From positions 7,441,673-7,505,672 of the forward strand of contig OX359197.1 of assembly GCA_947172415.1 (NCBI GenBank): DNA of 64,000 bases. The letters run 5' to 3'. Position numbers and translations under genes: made by a program. Shown piece after piece: positions 61,801-64,000 of the stretch (positions within the stretch are counted from its first letter, which is position 1; each line of letters opens with the position of its first letter). Below the pieces are notes generated by a model. It searched no databases. It saw nothing but the letters and a program-made list of their open reading frames with translations, and was not told the origin of the DNA. The DNA comes from Chondrosia reniformis. Its lineage: Eukaryota; Porifera; Demospongiae; Chondrillida; Chondrillidae.

Positions 61801-64000
61801 TTGTATACAAAGTTAATGGATGGTGAGAGATAGGGCAAATTTTAAGTTGCATCAAAATTTCAAAAACACATTGAACATACTCCATAGGTGACTGTGAATG
61901 CTTACACAAAGTAACAGCTTCATATCTATAAATTTGATAGAGTTACAGCCCTCAATGTACATTAAATTCTTGTATACAAAGTTAATGTATGGTAAGAGAT
62001 AGGGCAAATTTTAAATTGCATCAAAATTTTAAAAACTCTTTGGGCATACTCCATAGGTGTGTCTGAATGCTGACACAAAGTCACAGCTTCATATGTGTCC
62101 ATTTGATAGAGTTACAGCCCTCAAAGTACATTTACATTCTGGTATACAAAGTTAATGTATGGTAAGAGATAGGACAAATTTTAAGTCGCATTAAAATTTC
62201 AAAAACTCTTTGGGCATACTCCATAGGTGTGTCTGAATGCTGACACAAAGTCACAGCTTCATATCTATAAATTTGATAGAGTTACAGCCCTGAAAGTACA
62301 TTTACGTACATTCTGGTATACAAAGTTAATGTATTGTAAGAGATAGGACAAATTTTAAGTCGCATTAAAATTTCAAAAACTCTTTGGGCATACTCCATAG
62401 GTGTCTGTGAATGCTTACACAAAGTCACAGCTTCATATGTGTCCATTTGATAGAGTTGCAGCCCTTAATGTAAATTACATTCTTGTATACAAAGTTAATG
62501 TATGGTGAGAGATAGGGCAAATTTTAAATTGCATCAAAATTTCAAAAACTCTTTGGGCATACTCCATAGGTGTCTGTGAATGCTTACACAAAGTCACAGC
62601 TTCATATGTGTCCATTTGATAGAGTTGCAGCCCTTAATGTAAATTACATTCTTGTATACAAAGTTAATGTATGGTGAGAGATAGGGCAAATTTTAAATTG
62701 CATCAAAATTTCAAAAACTCTTTGGGCATACTCCATAGGTGTCTGTGAATGCTGACACAAAGTCACAGCTTCATATGTGTCCATTTGATAGAGTTACAGC
62801 CCTCAATGTACATTAAATTCTTGTATACAAAGTTAATGTATGGTGAGAGATAGGGCAAATTTTAAGTTGCATCAAAATTTCAAAAACACATTGAACATAC
62901 TCCATAGGTGACTGTGAATGCTTACACAAAGTAACAGCTTCATATCTATAAATTTGATAGAGTTACAGCCCTCAATGTACATTAAATTCTTGTATACAAA
63001 GTTAATGTATGGTAAGAGATAGGGCAAATTTTAAATTGCATCAAAATTTTAAAAACTCTTTGGGCATACTCCATAGGTGTGTCTGAATGCTGACACAAAG
63101 TCACAGCTTCATATGTGTCCATTTGATAGAGTTACAGCCCTCAAAGTACATTTACATTCTGGTATACAAAGTTAATGTATGGTAAGAGATAGGACAAATT
63201 TTAAGTTGCATCAAAATTTCAAAAACTCTTTGGGCATACTCCATAGGTGTGTCTGAATGCTGACACAAAGTCACAGCTTCATATGTGTCCATTTGATAGA
63301 GTTACAGCCCTCAAAGTACATTTACATTCTGGTATACAAAGTTAATGTATGGTAAGAGATAGGACAAATTTTAAGTCGCATTAAAATTTCAAAAACTCTT
63401 TGGGCATACTCCATAGGTGTCTGTGAATGCTTACACAAAGTCACAGCTTCATATGTGTCCATTTGATAGAGTTACAGCCCTCAATGTACATTAAATTCTT
63501 GTATACAAAGTTAATGTATGGTAAGAGATAGGGCAAATTTTAAGTTGCATCAAAATTTCAAAAACACATTGAACATACTCCATAGGTGACTGTGAATGCT
63601 GACACAAAGTCACAGCTTCATATCTATAAATTTGATAGAGTTACAGCCCTCAATGTACATTAAATTCTTGTATACAAAGTTAATGTATGGTAAGAGATAG
63701 GGCAAATTTTAAATTGCATCAAAATTTTAAAAACTCTTTGGGCATACTCCATAGGTGTCTGTGAACGCTGACACAAAGTCACAGCTTCATATGTGTCCAT
63801 TTGATAGAGTTACAGCCCTCAATGTAAATTACATTCTTGTATACAAAGTTAATGTATGGTGAGAGATAGGGCAAATTTTAAATTGCATCAAAATTTCAAA
63901 AACTCTTTGGGCATACTCCATAGGTGTCTGTGAATGCTGACACAAAGTCACAGCTTCATATGTGTCCATTTGATAGAGTTACAGCCCTCAATGTACATTA
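58889..64000 (-). repeat. Satellite array, reverse orientation, running off the window
   Basis: About thirty monomers. The CTCAAAGTACATTTAC variant occurs in pairs at 59581/59751, 60427/60597, 61274/61444 and 62121/62291. Spacings are 846-847 bp, a 5-monomer higher-order unit repeated four times. The next pair (63141/63311) is 1,020 bp away, i.e. one monomer more. No gene, telomere repeat or array end is seen before the window edge. Confidence 0.96.

Noticed and set aside
35006-64000. Recurring 60-64 codon frame beginning MDTYEAVTLC
   Set aside because: It appears once per favourable monomer because the satellite repeats. The monomer length is not a multiple of three, frames break often, and codons show no constraint.
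35006-64000. CRISPR-like regular spacing
   Set aside because: The repeats are contiguous with no unique spacers, the unit is about 170 bp and the genome is animal.

Overview
The window looks like nuclear DNA of an early-branching animal, most likely a demosponge. Metazoa is well supported: a spectraplakin-type cytoskeletal giant, a PDZ-SAM scaffold, a TM9SF4 family protein and a mitochondrial L14 protein, all with spliceosomal introns. The sponge assignment is an inference from the AT-rich base composition, short introns and dense packing of genes.

Left third (1-19,059, minus strand): the 5' part of a very large spectraplakin-like gene with many short exons. It encodes an N-terminal pair of calponin-homology domains followed by a long series of spectrin repeats that runs off the window at position 1. 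There are two alternative first exons (19,059 and 19,283). Many introns carry minisatellites. One intron holds fifteen evenly spaced perfect CArG boxes.

Middle (19,443-33,751): MRPL14 (+) shares a very short divergent promoter with the spectraplakin gene. Next is a small single-pass membrane protein (+) whose cytoplasmic tail has one YxxM and three YxN motifs, built like the transmembrane adaptor proteins LAT, NTAL and PAG. Then come a TM9SF4 orthologue (-) with a perfect CLEAR-type E-box upstream, and a PDZ plus proline-rich repeat plus SAM protein (-). Exon models for MRPL14 (147 aa), the adaptor (282 aa) and the PDZ-SAM protein (550 aa) close in frame exactly.

Right half (about 33,980-64,000): no credible gene. 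It is a satellite of about 169-173 bp monomers with higher-order repeats (677 bp = 4 monomers, 847 bp = 5 monomers, 2,714 bp = 16 monomers). It is interrupted by five copies of a 1,314 bp, CpG-bearing spacer element (first copy truncated). The array reverses orientation at 46,380/46,381. The PDZ-SAM start codon lies only about 230 bp from the array edge.
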